From: CF-162 sp040882565 | GTDB lineage: Bacteria; Chloroflexota; Dehalococcoidia; SM23-28-2; RBG-16-64-32 | Reading direction: 5' to 3' | Assembly (NCBI GenBank): GCA_040882565.1 | Contig: JBBEAZ010000019.1 | Location: forward strand, 1-64,000 | Length of the DNA: 64,000 bases | Part shown: piece by piece, positions 24,401 through 32,188 of the stretch | Layout of the letters: each line of letters begins with the position of its first letter | Position numbering within the stretch: the stretch's first letter is position 1 | Position numbers and translations under genes: made by a program | Notes under the pieces: generated by a model | The model's database searches: none | What the model saw: only the letters and a program-made list of their open reading frames with translations | What the model was told of the DNA's origin: nothing

Positions 24401-25057
24401 CTGCGCGCGCAGATCCGGGCGCTGGGACCAGTTAACGTTGAAGCCATGGGGGACTATGAGTCGTTGCGCGAGCGTCACGACTTCCTATCGGGGCAGGTGA
24501 GCGATCTCGAAGGCGCGGAGAAGTCGCTGAAGCACGCCATCACGGAGCTGACGGCGCTCATGCGCAAGAAGTTTGAGACTACCTTCGCGCAGGTGGCCCG
24601 CAGTTTCGAGGCGAACTTCACGACGTTCTTCGGTGGTGGTCACGCTAAACTCTCGCTGACTGACCCCAAACACCCGATGGATTCTGGGGTCGAAATCGAG
24701 GCGCGGCCACCTGGAAAGCGCACGAAGAGCCTGGGGCAGCTCTCAGGCGGTGAGAAGTCGCTCACGTCGGTATCGCTACTATTCGCTCTGCTTCAGGCGA
24801 ACCCTTCGCCGTTTTGCGTGCTGGACGAGGTGGATGCGATGCTGGATGAGGCGAACGTCGGCCGCTTTGCTGGCGCTGTCCGCGATGCGGCGACACGCAC
24901 CCAGTTCGTGGTGATCACGCATAACCGGCGGACGATCGAAGTGGCAGACAGCATCTACGGCATCTCGATGGCGCCGGACGCGGCCTCGCGCGTACTCTCG
25001 ATGCGGCTGGCGGACGTACCGCTGGATGCCGTAAAACACGCCAGTTCCCAAAACTAA
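21425..25057 (+). CDS. smc: Chromosome segregation protein SMC
   Basis: 1210 aa condensin ATPase. Walker A VGPNGSGKSNIADAMRWVLGEQ is near residues 30-51. Long coiled coils (about 170-510 and 680-960) flank a hinge at about 520-650 (ECGITIEGAVGTIFDGI ... GVVFDQSGVIAAG). The C-terminal ABC signature LGQLSGGEKSLTSVSLLFAL is at about 1100 and Walker B PFCVLDEVDAMLDE at about 1130. GTG start, 8 bases after the rnc stop, so cotranscribed with it. ScpA and ScpB are not in this window. Confidence 0.97.
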   Translation: MYLKRLELYGFKSFASKTIFDFGQGITAIVGPNGSGKSNIADAMRWVLGEQSNKLIRAKKLDDIIYTGSAKRARSDKVEVTLTLDNTNGWLPIEADEVSIARRGSRSGDSDYFLNGRRAKLRDIHVLLATASVSQNSYAIIGQGLVESVLNLRPEDKREMIEEAADIQRYRLKIEEAEDRLKQTHENVQRVKLLIKEIAPRMQQLERQATRAGEYARLSVQLTQSLQAFYEQRWSRAQESLTVARASHDQASAEFTQARVSLETVQRELDELTGQLEESRQAAAAALADKDRLDARVREIEQRLAVGGERRSILRGRQAELSEELTTVQGERERTAAVLASGDSERRRLDEAVEEARKQLRERQRELTSAESELRDSHLHAADAEARSKRLETAATEMKVRVKRLNEAATALARETDRLENRRKSIIAQMLEQVRLLQSLRTQDVQYLAENAATGARRQTLEAEVADLRATLSEVQATQNARRGKLEGLEARLKVLSEAQAQAAKDPECGITIEGAVGTIFDGIRVPRGLEDAIAACLQDHLEAFVFERQVEALEAIEALMAQNGPRAMAIPIDVVKPIYPLTLLKEKGVIGVAANLIKYPPKYEKIINMLLGRVIVVQDIPTAVRMLKRRMGTIVTLDGVVFDQSGVIAAGRPGHARSFVLEYERDIAVLPKEIERINRSLELTEKEADVVRGNLAGAEAALAALAGEGEKALDRRMRLQESVAARQQKLAQLRGEMRGLIANRDNLREQQRSYRDQAETLEQERRALIDESKQTTETAKHLGRADGMFTDRRKSLQKAVNEATDTLGRADADFRSFKVQKENAGASLARVEAQVSAKSVQLRGIEMELTTLDETIGRDEADVTEVRAELDALLKTIPNQEGTNHLEARRRDLHSQVLSGQSRMFAAERRTLETEAAVRRWETEIETLQSRTTEDGFQITKAGDVVPVKGAAEIEVPTWMTAESEDGRDLRPPLGGGQHVEPDALGREIEALRAQIRALGPVNVEAMGDYESLRERHDFLSGQVSDLEGAEKSLKHAITELTALMRKKFETTFAQVARSFEANFTTFFGGGHAKLSLTDPKHPMDSGVEIEARPPGKRTKSLGQLSGGEKSLTSVSLLFALLQANPSPFCVLDEVDAMLDEANVGRFAGAVRDAATRTQFVVITHNRRTIEVADSIYGISMAPDAASRVLSMRLADVPLDAVKHASSQN

Positions 25058-25114
25058 CCTTTCCGGCATAACGTCCGGCGGCCAGGCGCGATGCGATACT
25101 ATATAAAGAGCCCC

Positions 25115-25495
25115 ATGTCCCAGTTGATGATCGTTGCACTCGTTCCCGATTTGCTCACCAGCGTCCGTGTCGAAAGCGCGGCGCAGCGGTTGGGCGCCCG
25201 GCTGATCGCCGTCGAAAGCGAGAGCGAGCTTGCGCAAGAACTATCGCGGGGCGGTGCGACGCTGGCGATCATTGATCTCGGGTACGGTGGTCTCGACCTG
25301 ATGTACGCCGTGGAGGCCTGTGTCAAAGAGCGTGTGCCGGTGCTGGCGTTCGGTCCACATGCGGACGCGGGCCGCCTTCGCGATGCGCGGCGGGCCGGCG
25401 CGGAATTCGTCTACCCGCGCAGCAAGTTCATGGCCGACGCCACGTCATGCCTGCGCGAGGCGCTTGCGACCGGCGCCAAGGCACAGACCGCATAG
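25115..25495 (+). CDS. Receiver-like protein lacking the usual acidic pocket
   Basis: 126 aa from ATG 25115 (MSQLMIVALVPDLLTSVRVESAAQ); an ATG 8 codons upstream is possible. The fold pattern is CheY-like: first strand MIVALVP, a strand ending LAIIDLGYGGLD with an Asp in the phosphosite position, PVLAFGPHADA, and FVYPRSKF with a lysine. The acidic pair after the first strand is missing, which suggests a phosphorylation-independent pseudoreceiver. It stands alone with no output domain, between smc and ftsY, where it is not usually found. Confidence 0.7.
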   Translation: MSQLMIVALVPDLLTSVRVESAAQRLGARLIAVESESELAQELSRGGATLAIIDLGYGGLDLMYAVEACVKERVPVLAFGPHADAGRLRDARRAGAEFVYPRSKFMADATSCLREALATGAKAQTA

Positions 25496-25666
25496 CCCTC
25501 GCCGCCTCCCTCCTCTTTTCGACCGACGAATTACCTTCAGCCACGCGTTGATCGGTGGCCGATCGCTGTCGATCGCAGCCGTAAGATTTCTCGTTCGTCG
25601 AAATGACAGGTCCTGTTCGCGACGGTTCGCTTGTCACCCGTTACGCGACGACCCTATGATCGGCTC

Positions 25667-26695
25667 ATGGTGAAACTGTTTCGGCGCAAGAAGGATGATG
25701 AGCAGGCCGCTGATGAGGCGCCTGCGGAATCGGAAGTAGTCGTTGCAGAGACACGGCTGCCCGATGACGAGGCTGCGGCGCCCGTCGAAGAAGCGGTCGA
25801 GCGCACGCGCAAGACATGGTTCAGCCGCATCGGCGGGATCTTCAAGCGCGGACTCGACGACGCGCTTTGGGAAGAGCTGGAGGAGACGCTGGTCTCAGCC
25901 GACGCGGGCGTGCAGACGACGATCAAGATTATCGACCGCGTGCGCGAGCGTGTGAAGGCGGAGTCAATCCGCGATCCGGAGCAGGCACTTCAGGTGCTCA
26001 AGGATGAAATGGCCGCCGTGCTCGATGTGGGGGCAGACCGGGGCAAGATCTGGCACAGCGACGGTCGGGCGGAGACGCTGCCGAAGCCGGCCATCATTCT
26101 CGTCGTCGGAGTGAACGGCACGGGCAAAACTACGAGCATCGGCAAGATGGCTCACCAGTACAAAGCGCAGGGCAAGAAGGTTGTGCTGGCGGCGGGAGAT
26201 ACGTTCCGTGCAGCGGCAATCGAGCAGCTCAAGCAGTGGGGGCAGAACGCCGGAGTCGATGTCGTGGCGCACCAGCAGGGCGCCGATCCAGGTGCTGTAG
26301 TGTTCGATGCTCTCGTGGCCGCGGAGAAGCGTGACGCAGACATCCTGATCATTGACACGGCCGGACGACTCCACACTAAGGCGAACCTGATGGAAGAGCT
26401 GAGCAAGGTCAACCGCGTGATCCAGCGCAAGGTCCCGGATGCGCCGCACGAAGTGATGCTGGTCCTGGATGCGACGAGCGGCCAGAACGCGATGCAACAG
26501 GCGAAGTACTTCACCGAGGCCGTCGGCGTGACGGCGGTGCTCCTGGCGAAGCTGGACGGTACGGCGAAGGGCGGCGTGGTCTTCGCAGTCTGCGATCAGT
26601 TGGGAGTGCCGGTGCGTTTCGTCGGCACCGGCGAACGGCCGCAGGATCTCGCACGGTTCGAGCCGCGCGCGTTCGTGGACGCGCTCTTCGCCTGA
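25667..26695 (+). CDS. ftsY: Signal recognition particle receptor FtsY
   Basis: 342 aa SRP GTPase at the membrane, partner of the SRP RNA/Ffh particle. ATG 25667 gives a basic start (VKLFRRKKDDE) and a short acidic A region of about 40 residues, then the N domain. G domain: VGVNGTGKTTSIGKMA (G1), AGDTFRAAAIEQLK, DTAGRLHTKANLMEEL (G3) and LAKLDGTAKGGV (G4), with GTGERPQDLARFEP at the C-terminus. The SRP RNA is encoded at 10.0-10.3 kb of the same window. Confidence 0.95.
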   Translation: MVKLFRRKKDDEQAADEAPAESEVVVAETRLPDDEAAAPVEEAVERTRKTWFSRIGGIFKRGLDDALWEELEETLVSADAGVQTTIKIIDRVRERVKAESIRDPEQALQVLKDEMAAVLDVGADRGKIWHSDGRAETLPKPAIILVVGVNGTGKTTSIGKMAHQYKAQGKKVVLAAGDTFRAAAIEQLKQWGQNAGVDVVAHQQGADPGAVVFDALVAAEKRDADILIIDTAGRLHTKANLMEELSKVNRVIQRKVPDAPHEVMLVLDATSGQNAMQQAKYFTEAVGVTAVLLAKLDGTAKGGVVFAVCDQLGVPVRFVGTGERPQDLARFEPRAFVDALFA

Positions 26696-26700
26696 GCGGG

Positions 26701-26967
26701 CTACTCGGGGGCTGGCTCATCTCCCTTGTCGCCTAGCAGCATCAGCGATTCTTCCGCCATCACTGGCTCGGCCTCGGAGTCATCCTCGTAGTCCTCGTCG
26801 GCGAGCCGCGCGTCCTCGCGGCCGTAGAAGTACACGGCGAGCACGCCCAGCACGAAGGTGAAGACCACAGCCGTGATCGTGAGATTGAGGGGCTGGCCGG
26901 TCGCGACGAAGATCACCAGCATGACGCCGGTCAGGAAGCCGACGACCGCCAGAAGCGATTGGTTCAC
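26701..26967 (-). CDS. Small two-helix membrane protein
   Basis: 88 aa. Two hydrophobic helices (LLAVVGFLTGVMLVIFVATG, about 5-24, and LTITAVVFTFVLGVLAVYFY, about 29-48) are followed by a strongly acidic cytosolic tail (DEDYEDDSEAEP). Last gene of a four-gene minus-strand group. No family recognised; the acidic tail is the only notable feature. Confidence 0.65.
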   Translation of the reverse strand: MNQSLLAVVGFLTGVMLVIFVATGQPLNLTITAVVFTFVLGVLAVYFYGREDARLADEDYEDDSEAEPVMAEESLMLLGDKGDEPAPE

Positions 26968-26991
26968 CGGGCCAATTTAACAGGCGTTGGT

Positions 26992-27339
26992 CTAGGCGAC
27001 CAGCGCGATGCGTCCCTCGACTGACACGAAGAGGATCGCGGGCGGCTCCGTTCTCCGGAAGAGGACCTCGACTCCCGGGTATAGCTCGACCGAGTCGATT
27101 CCCTTCAGCGTCCAGGTCGACATGCCAAGACGGACGTCGACGCGATCCAGCGAGGGCCAGAGCAGGACCAGCGCTTCGCGTTCGTGCTCGCGGCTGCGCA
27201 GGCGCAGCTCGTAGACGGGCGAACCCGCGCCTAGCTCCCTTTCTGCATCTTGTTCCGGCACGCGGAACGGTGCTTCCTTCATCTCGGCGGCGAGGAGACG
27301 GGCGACGGCCTGCGGTGCTTCGGGGTCGGAGAGCCGCAT
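26992..27339 (-). CDS. Hypothetical protein
   Basis: 115 aa, soluble, with a charged N-terminus and a beta-rich second half (YELRLRSREHEREALVLLWPSLDRVDVRLG ... SVELYPGVEVLFRRTEPPAILFVSVEGRIAL). Its ATG overlaps the stop of the cupin gene by one base (TGATG), so the two are coupled. I do not recognise the family. Confidence 0.65.
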   Translation of the reverse strand: MRLSDPEAPQAVARLLAAEMKEAPFRVPEQDAERELGAGSPVYELRLRSREHEREALVLLWPSLDRVDVRLGMSTWTLKGIDSVELYPGVEVLFRRTEPPAILFVSVEGRIALVA

Positions 27340-27659
27340 CAGGGCGCGTCCTTCGCTGCTTCGACGCAGGTGACGCCGTCCGGACCGACGATTGCGGCGT
27401 GGACGACCCCAGGTGGGATGTCGAGGCGATCGCCGGGGCGCAGGCGGAACTCGCTCGCTCCGCCGGGGACGATGAACGTGATGCCGCCGTTCGCGCAGTA
27501 CAGGACCTTGTGGTACGCATGGGAGTGCGTGCTATAGCGGTCGAGAGGACCGTTGGACCACCAGCTGGGCGACAGACCTTCCTCACGGAAGGTTCGTTCG
27601 AGGTCCGCCCTCGAGGGGGCATCGCCGTGGGCGGCGGGCGTGTGAGTAGGTTCGGGCAT
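27339..27659 (-). CDS. Cupin-domain protein
   Basis: 106 aa single cupin. The barrel motifs read STHSHAYHKVLYCANGGITFIV (HxH metal-ligand region) and EFRLRPGDRLDIPPGVVHAAIVG (G-D-x-x-x-I-P-x-x-x-x-H, second motif). The N-terminus is typical of small metal-binding cupins that act as enzymes or sugar sensors; substrate unknown. Coupled to the downstream gene by a one-base overlap. Confidence 0.85.
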   Translation of the reverse strand: MPEPTHTPAAHGDAPSRADLERTFREEGLSPSWWSNGPLDRYSTHSHAYHKVLYCANGGITFIVPGGASEFRLRPGDRLDIPPGVVHAAIVGPDGVTCVEAAKDAP

Positions 27660-27677
27660 TGCGCCGAGATCCGCTGC

Positions 27678-28052
27678 CTAGGCGCGGCCGAACGGATCGT
27701 CGATGATGAACTTCCAGGTGCCGTCGGGTTGGCGGCGGCAGACTTCGATGGCCTTGCCGGAGAGCTCGATCTTCGCGCCGTCCGGTCCGGCCATCGTGCC
27801 CGACCAGTCGTTGTAGGTGATAGCAACGTCGCCGGCCGAAATGACCCGCGTCACGTTGAGCTTCATCTGGCCATCAGCGGCGACAATCCCAGCGATCGCC
27901 TCGCGGATCGCGGCTGTGCCGTTCGCGGTCTGTCCCGGCGCGGGGACGAGGGTGGCTTCCGGTTCGTAGAGCGCGACGACGGCGTCGACGTCACCGGCGT
28001 TAATCCCGCTCTCGAAGAGTTCGTCGCACTGTTCTGGCTTCTGTGCCGGCAT
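27678..28052 (-). CDS. SnoaL/NTF2-like (ketosteroid isomerase-like) protein
   Basis: 124 aa with the NTF2-like cone: helical N-terminus CDELFESGINAGDVDAVVALYEPEATLVPAPG, then strands AAIREAIAGIV, VTRVISAGDVAITYNDWSGTM, and ending RQPDGTWKFIIDDPFGR, the DUF4440/SnoaL-4 form. AAGGAGTG sits 4 bases before the ATG. First gene of the minus-strand group. Such proteins bind or isomerise small hydrophobic ligands; the substrate cannot be read. Confidence 0.85.
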   Translation of the reverse strand: MPAQKPEQCDELFESGINAGDVDAVVALYEPEATLVPAPGQTANGTAAIREAIAGIVAADGQMKLNVTRVISAGDVAITYNDWSGTMAGPDGAKIELSGKAIEVCRRQPDGTWKFIIDDPFGRA

Positions 28053-28213
28053 TGGTCACTCCTTCTGTTGTAGCTGCCCGCGATGTTATGCGGGTCGTGA
28101 ATGGTGGTCAATCGCTCTGTTTGGTGGGTACGGGGCGATACACGTACAATCAGGCCATGCGTCCTACTACTTCACGCGCCAGACAACGCGACGAGCCAGA
28201 GCAAGGGAGCGCC

Positions 28214-29503
28214 ATGACCAAAGATACGCTCACGGTCACGGACAACCGGACCGGCCGTTCCTATGAGCTGCCGATAGCGGACGGCGCGGTGCGCGCCAAG
28301 GACTTCCGCCAGGTGAAAGTGGACGACGCCGACCTCGGCCTGCTCGTGTACGACCCCGGATTCAGCAACACCGCCTCCTGCCGGAGCGCGATCACGTACA
28401 TCGACGGCGAAAAGGGCGTTCTCGAATACCGCGGCTATCCGATCGAGCAACTGGCCGAGAAGAGTACGTACCTGGAGACCGCATACCTCCTGATCCATGG
28501 CGAACTGCCGGCGCAACCGAAGCTCGACGAATGGCGCGACGAGATCTTGATCCACACGTACCTCCACGAGAACGTCAAGAAGTTCATGGAGGGCTTCCAG
28601 TACGACGCCCACCCCATGGGCATGCTCGTCGGCACGGTCGCGGCGATGTCCACGTTCTACCGAGACGCGAAGTCCGTCATGGACCCGGCGTCGCGGTACG
28701 CGCAGGTGATTCGCCTGATCGCGAAGATGCCGACGATCGCGGGGTTCACATACCGCCATAACCAGGGCAAGCCGTACGTCTACCCGGACAACGACCTGAC
28801 CTTCACTGGCAACTTCCTCTCGATGCTCTGGAAGATGTCCGAGCCGCAGTACAAGCCCGATCCGGTGCTCGAGCGCGCGATGGAGGTGCTCTGGATCCTG
28901 CACGCTGACCACGAGCAGAACTGCAGCACGAACGCGATGCGCTCTGTCGGCAGTTCGCACGTAGACCCGTACTCGGCGACGGCGGCAGCCGCGGCCGGCT
29001 TGTACGGGCCGCTGCACGGCGGCGCCAACGAAGAGGTCATCGAGATGCTCACCCGGATCGGGGACAAGAGCAAGATCCCGGACTTCTTGCGCGGCGTGCG
29101 CGCCGGCGATGAGCGCTTGATGGGCTTCGGCCATCGCGTCTACAAGAGCTACGACCCGCGTGCGAAGATCATCCGGCAGACGGCCTCGGAAGTCTTCGAC
29201 CTGGTCGGACGCAACCCGCTGCTGGACATCGCGCTGGAGCTTGAACGGATCGCGCTCGAGGACGAGTACTTTGTCGAGCGCAAGCTGTACCCGAACGTCG
29301 ACTTCTACTCCGGGATCATCTACCAGGCGCTAGGCTTCCCGGTGGACATGTTCCCCGTGTTGTTCGCGATACCACGGACCGCCGGCTGGCTCGCACAGTG
29401 GCTCGAAATGCTCACCGACCCCGAGACGCGGATCGCCCGCCCACGGCAGATCTACAACGGCGCGGCGACCCGCGACTACGTGTCGATCGACAAGCGGGCG
29501 TAA
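28214..29503 (+). CDS. gltA: Citrate synthase
   Basis: 429 aa TCA-cycle enzyme. The start ATG 28214 follows AAGGGAG by about 5 bases; in-frame ATGs at 28157 and 28043 lack support. The N-terminus DPGFSNTASCRSAITYIDGEKGVLEYRGYPIEQLAE is classic type II/hexameric citrate synthase. Catalytic residues are in SSHVDPYSATAAAAAGLYGPLHGGANEEV (His), MGFGHRVYKSYDPRAK (His) and NVDFYSGIIY (Asp). The next gene starts 5 bases after its stop, so they are probably cotranscribed. Confidence 0.96.
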   Translation: MTKDTLTVTDNRTGRSYELPIADGAVRAKDFRQVKVDDADLGLLVYDPGFSNTASCRSAITYIDGEKGVLEYRGYPIEQLAEKSTYLETAYLLIHGELPAQPKLDEWRDEILIHTYLHENVKKFMEGFQYDAHPMGMLVGTVAAMSTFYRDAKSVMDPASRYAQVIRLIAKMPTIAGFTYRHNQGKPYVYPDNDLTFTGNFLSMLWKMSEPQYKPDPVLERAMEVLWILHADHEQNCSTNAMRSVGSSHVDPYSATAAAAAGLYGPLHGGANEEVIEMLTRIGDKSKIPDFLRGVRAGDERLMGFGHRVYKSYDPRAKIIRQTASEVFDLVGRNPLLDIALELERIALEDEYFVERKLYPNVDFYSGIIYQALGFPVDMFPVLFAIPRTAGWLAQWLEMLTDPETRIARPRQIYNGAATRDYVSIDKRA

Positions 29504-29508
29504 GACCG

Positions 29509-31353
29509 ATGGCGAAAGCGCTGCGCCTCGGGGCAGTCATCGCTTTCGCCTGCTCTTTCGTTGCGGCGTCCGCGCGGGCGGTGAGTGCTGACGAGGGCTG
29601 GACGATCCGTTCGTTCGACGTCACGTACGAGATCGAGCGGGACGGCCTTGTGAACGTAACCGAGGACATCCTCGTCGATTTCGGGCCTCTCTTCAAGCAC
29701 GGCATCTTTCGCGAAATGCCCGTCCGGTACCACTATGACGATGAGAACGACCGGCTGATCTCAGTCGGCAACGTCGAGGTGGACAACGGCGAGGGCGAGG
29801 CGTGGCAGTTCGAAACCATCTTCAACGGTACCAACCTGCGGATCAAAATCGGGGATCCGGACATCGAGGTCACGGGTGTGCAGAGGTACCGCATCAGCTA
29901 CTTGCTTACCAGCGCCTTGAATCCGTTCGACGATCACGATGAACTCTACTGGAACGTCACCGGCGACGAGTGGCCGGTGGATATTGACAGCGCGACCGCT
30001 GTTGTCCGTGTGCCCGGTGGCGGCCTTATGGACACTGCGTACTGTTACCAGGGGCCGCGCGGCGCAACGGAACTGTGTTCCGCCACAAGCAACGACGACC
30101 GCGCGGAGTTTTCGGCTACGCGCATCCTCCCCGAGGGCTCAGGCATGACGATCGTCGCGTACCTGGAGAAGGGTGCTGTGGACGTCTCGCCGCCGGTGCT
30201 GGTGCCGCAGGAGTCGACCGACATCGAGAAGGTACAGGATGCCTTCGCTTTGAATTGGTGGTCGGTTGTTGCAGCCGTTGCGCTGGGTGTCATCGGGCTC
30301 GTGATGGTGATCCGCCAATGGTGGATCCAGGGACGCGATCGCTGGTACGGCGATCTCTGGTACGCAAACGACGGCGTGAATGCGCAAGAGAAGCGTAAGC
30401 CGATGGGGGCCAGTGAGACTGTGATCGTCGAGTTCGAGCCGCCGCCGCTGACGCCGCGAGGCAGGCCATTGCGTCCGGCGGAGATCGGTGTCCTGCTGGA
30501 CGAAAGCGCCGACACGCTGGACGTGACGGCGACGATTATCGACCTAGCTGTGCGCAATCACATCAAGATTACAGAGACGAAGAGCGGCGGATTCCTCGGT
30601 CTGTTCAAGTCGACGGACTACCAGATCGACAGGCTAACCGGAGATGAGCGGGACGTGCTGCCGTACGAACAGAAGACGCTGGACGGCCTGTTCAAGGCGA
30701 GCAGCACGTCGGTCACGCTGAGTAGCCTCGAGAACAAGTTCTACAAGGACCTCGGCAAGATCAAGGAATCCCTCTACCGCGAGATGGTCAAGGAGAACAA
30801 GCTCTTCCCGCGCAGCCCGGACTCCACGCGCACTGTCTACCGGATCGTCGGTGTGGTGATCGCTGTAGCCGGCGCGGGCCTTGGCTTCCTTCTCGCTGCC
30901 GTCGGTGGCTCGCTGATCGCGATTCCGGTCATCATTACCGGTCTGCTCGTGTTCCTGATCGCCCCGGCGATGCCGCGGCGGACGGGACGCGGACGAACGC
31001 TCTATCAACGCTCGCTGGGGTTCCGCAAGTTTATGGTGACAGCGGAGAAGGAGCGGCAGGCGTTTGCGGAACGCAAGAACATCTTTCACGAGTACTTGCC
31101 CTACGCCATCGTTTACGACTGCGTTGAGAAATGGGCGGAGGCGTTCGAGGGTCTCGCAGACATCGAACAGCCCGACTGGTATGTCGGCACTCGGCCGTTT
31201 GTGGCGACGTCGTTTGCCCACTCGATGAGCAGCTTCTCGTCGAGCATTTCGAGCAGCATCGCTTCGACTCCCGGCGGTTCGGGCGGCAGCGGTGGCGGCG
31301 GCGGTGGTTCATCGGGGGGCGGTGGAGGTGGTGGGGGGGGCGGCAGCTGGTGA
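29509..31353 (+). CDS. DUF2207 membrane protein with Gly-rich C-terminus
   Basis: 614 aa, ATG 29509. Signal peptide (ALRLGAVIAFACSFVAASARAVSA), then the DUF2207 extracellular domain (WTIRSFDVTYEIERDGLVNVTEDILVDFGPLFKHGIFREMP). A membrane helix lies at about 250-268 (SVVAAVALGVIGLVMVI), with more at about 450-490 (VYRIVGVVIAVAGAGLGFLLAAVGGSLIAIPVII). The C-terminus is a run of glycine and serine (about 585-613), as is common in DUF2207 proteins. Role unknown. GTGA at its stop couples it to the DCC gene. Confidence 0.85.
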   Translation: MAKALRLGAVIAFACSFVAASARAVSADEGWTIRSFDVTYEIERDGLVNVTEDILVDFGPLFKHGIFREMPVRYHYDDENDRLISVGNVEVDNGEGEAWQFETIFNGTNLRIKIGDPDIEVTGVQRYRISYLLTSALNPFDDHDELYWNVTGDEWPVDIDSATAVVRVPGGGLMDTAYCYQGPRGATELCSATSNDDRAEFSATRILPEGSGMTIVAYLEKGAVDVSPPVLVPQESTDIEKVQDAFALNWWSVVAAVALGVIGLVMVIRQWWIQGRDRWYGDLWYANDGVNAQEKRKPMGASETVIVEFEPPPLTPRGRPLRPAEIGVLLDESADTLDVTATIIDLAVRNHIKITETKSGGFLGLFKSTDYQIDRLTGDERDVLPYEQKTLDGLFKASSTSVTLSSLENKFYKDLGKIKESLYREMVKENKLFPRSPDSTRTVYRIVGVVIAVAGAGLGFLLAAVGGSLIAIPVIITGLLVFLIAPAMPRRTGRGRTLYQRSLGFRKFMVTAEKERQAFAERKNIFHEYLPYAIVYDCVEKWAEAFEGLADIEQPDWYVGTRPFVATSFAHSMSSFSSSISSSIASTPGGSGGSGGGGGGSSGGGGGGGGGGSW

Positions 31354-31751
31354 CGCCGGACCGCCCGGTGCTGTTCTACGACGGCGAGTGCCGCTTCTGC
31401 CGGGCGACAGCCCGCGCGATCGCGGTGCTGGACCGACGCCGCGAATTTGCCTACCTTCCGTTCTCGGACGAACTAGCGGGAGAGCTGCTTTCTTCAGTGG
31501 CCGGAGAAGAGCGAACCCGCAGCATCCACCTTGTCTTCCCAGACGGGCGGGTGATCAGCGGCGGCGATGCGCTGGCGGAACTCGGGCGGGTGCTGCCGCT
31601 CGGTGACCTGGTCGCGGACTCGGCGTGCCGATATCCGTACGTTCGCGGCGTCTTCCGTTGGGGGTACGACCTGGTGGCGTCGCGTCGCGGATCGTTCTCC
31701 GGCCTGGTGCCGGACGTGCGAGGGCCGTTGCGCCGGCCGGGGACCGCGTGA
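31350..31751 (+). CDS. DCC family thiol-disulfide oxidoreductase (DUF393)
   Basis: 133 aa from GTG 31350, overlapping the DUF2207 stop by 4 bases. The family signature is FYDGECRFCRATARAIAVLDRRREFAYLPF, with the DGxCxxC redox motif (D-G-E-C-R-F-C). HLVFPDGRVISGGDALAELGRVLP follows. DCC proteins are thioredoxin-like and are often found fused or linked to HTTM membrane proteins, as in this cassette. Confidence 0.9.
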   Translation: MTPDRPVLFYDGECRFCRATARAIAVLDRRREFAYLPFSDELAGELLSSVAGEERTRSIHLVFPDGRVISGGDALAELGRVLPLGDLVADSACRYPYVRGVFRWGYDLVASRRGSFSGLVPDVRGPLRRPGTA

Positions 31752-32188
31752 CCCTCGAGCGTGCCTGGTCGTACGTGTTTGCGGCCGCGCTTGTGGTTGG
31801 GGTGCTGCTGCCAGTCGCCGGTGATCCACGGGGCGACAGCTTCCCGTTCTCGACCTTCCCGATGTTCTCGGGACGCCAGTCGCCAGAGGCAACAATCCCG
31901 CATGCTGTAGCGATCGACGCGAGCGGCGAGCGCTCCGCCCTGCCCCCGGAGGCAATTGCGAACGATGAGGTAGTCCAGGCCTTCGAGACCTTGCGGCAGG
32001 CGATCCGCCAGGGCGCGGACGCGACGGCGCGGCTCTGCGAGCGCGCGGCGGAGTGGTCGGATGGCCACGGTGCGGACACGGCGCGCGTCGAAATAGTCAC
32101 CGACACTTTCAACGCGATCCGCTACTTCGAGGGCGACAAGGAGCCGCTCGCAACGACCGTCCATGCGACCTGCGAGGTGCCGCGGTGA
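31748..32188 (+). CDS. Membrane-anchored protein with FPMFS motif, HTTM-associated
   Basis: 146 aa from GTG 31748, overlapping both neighbours by 4 bases. One N-terminal hydrophobic helix (SYVFAAALVVGVLLPVAG) is followed by DSFPFSTFPMFSGRQSP, a motif I associate with proteins encoded beside HTTM/DCC genes, and a soluble domain rich in short helices. It is probably exported and anchored by the first helix. Function unknown. Confidence 0.78.
   Translation: MTLERAWSYVFAAALVVGVLLPVAGDPRGDSFPFSTFPMFSGRQSPEATIPHAVAIDASGERSALPPEAIANDEVVQAFETLRQAIRQGADATARLCERAAEWSDGHGADTARVEIVTDTFNAIRYFEGDKEPLATTVHATCEVPR

Noticed and set aside
31270..31350. Gly/Ser-rich run as an assembly artefact or repeat expansion
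   Set aside because: Such tails are common in DUF2207 proteins and the frame is preserved into the overlapping next gene.
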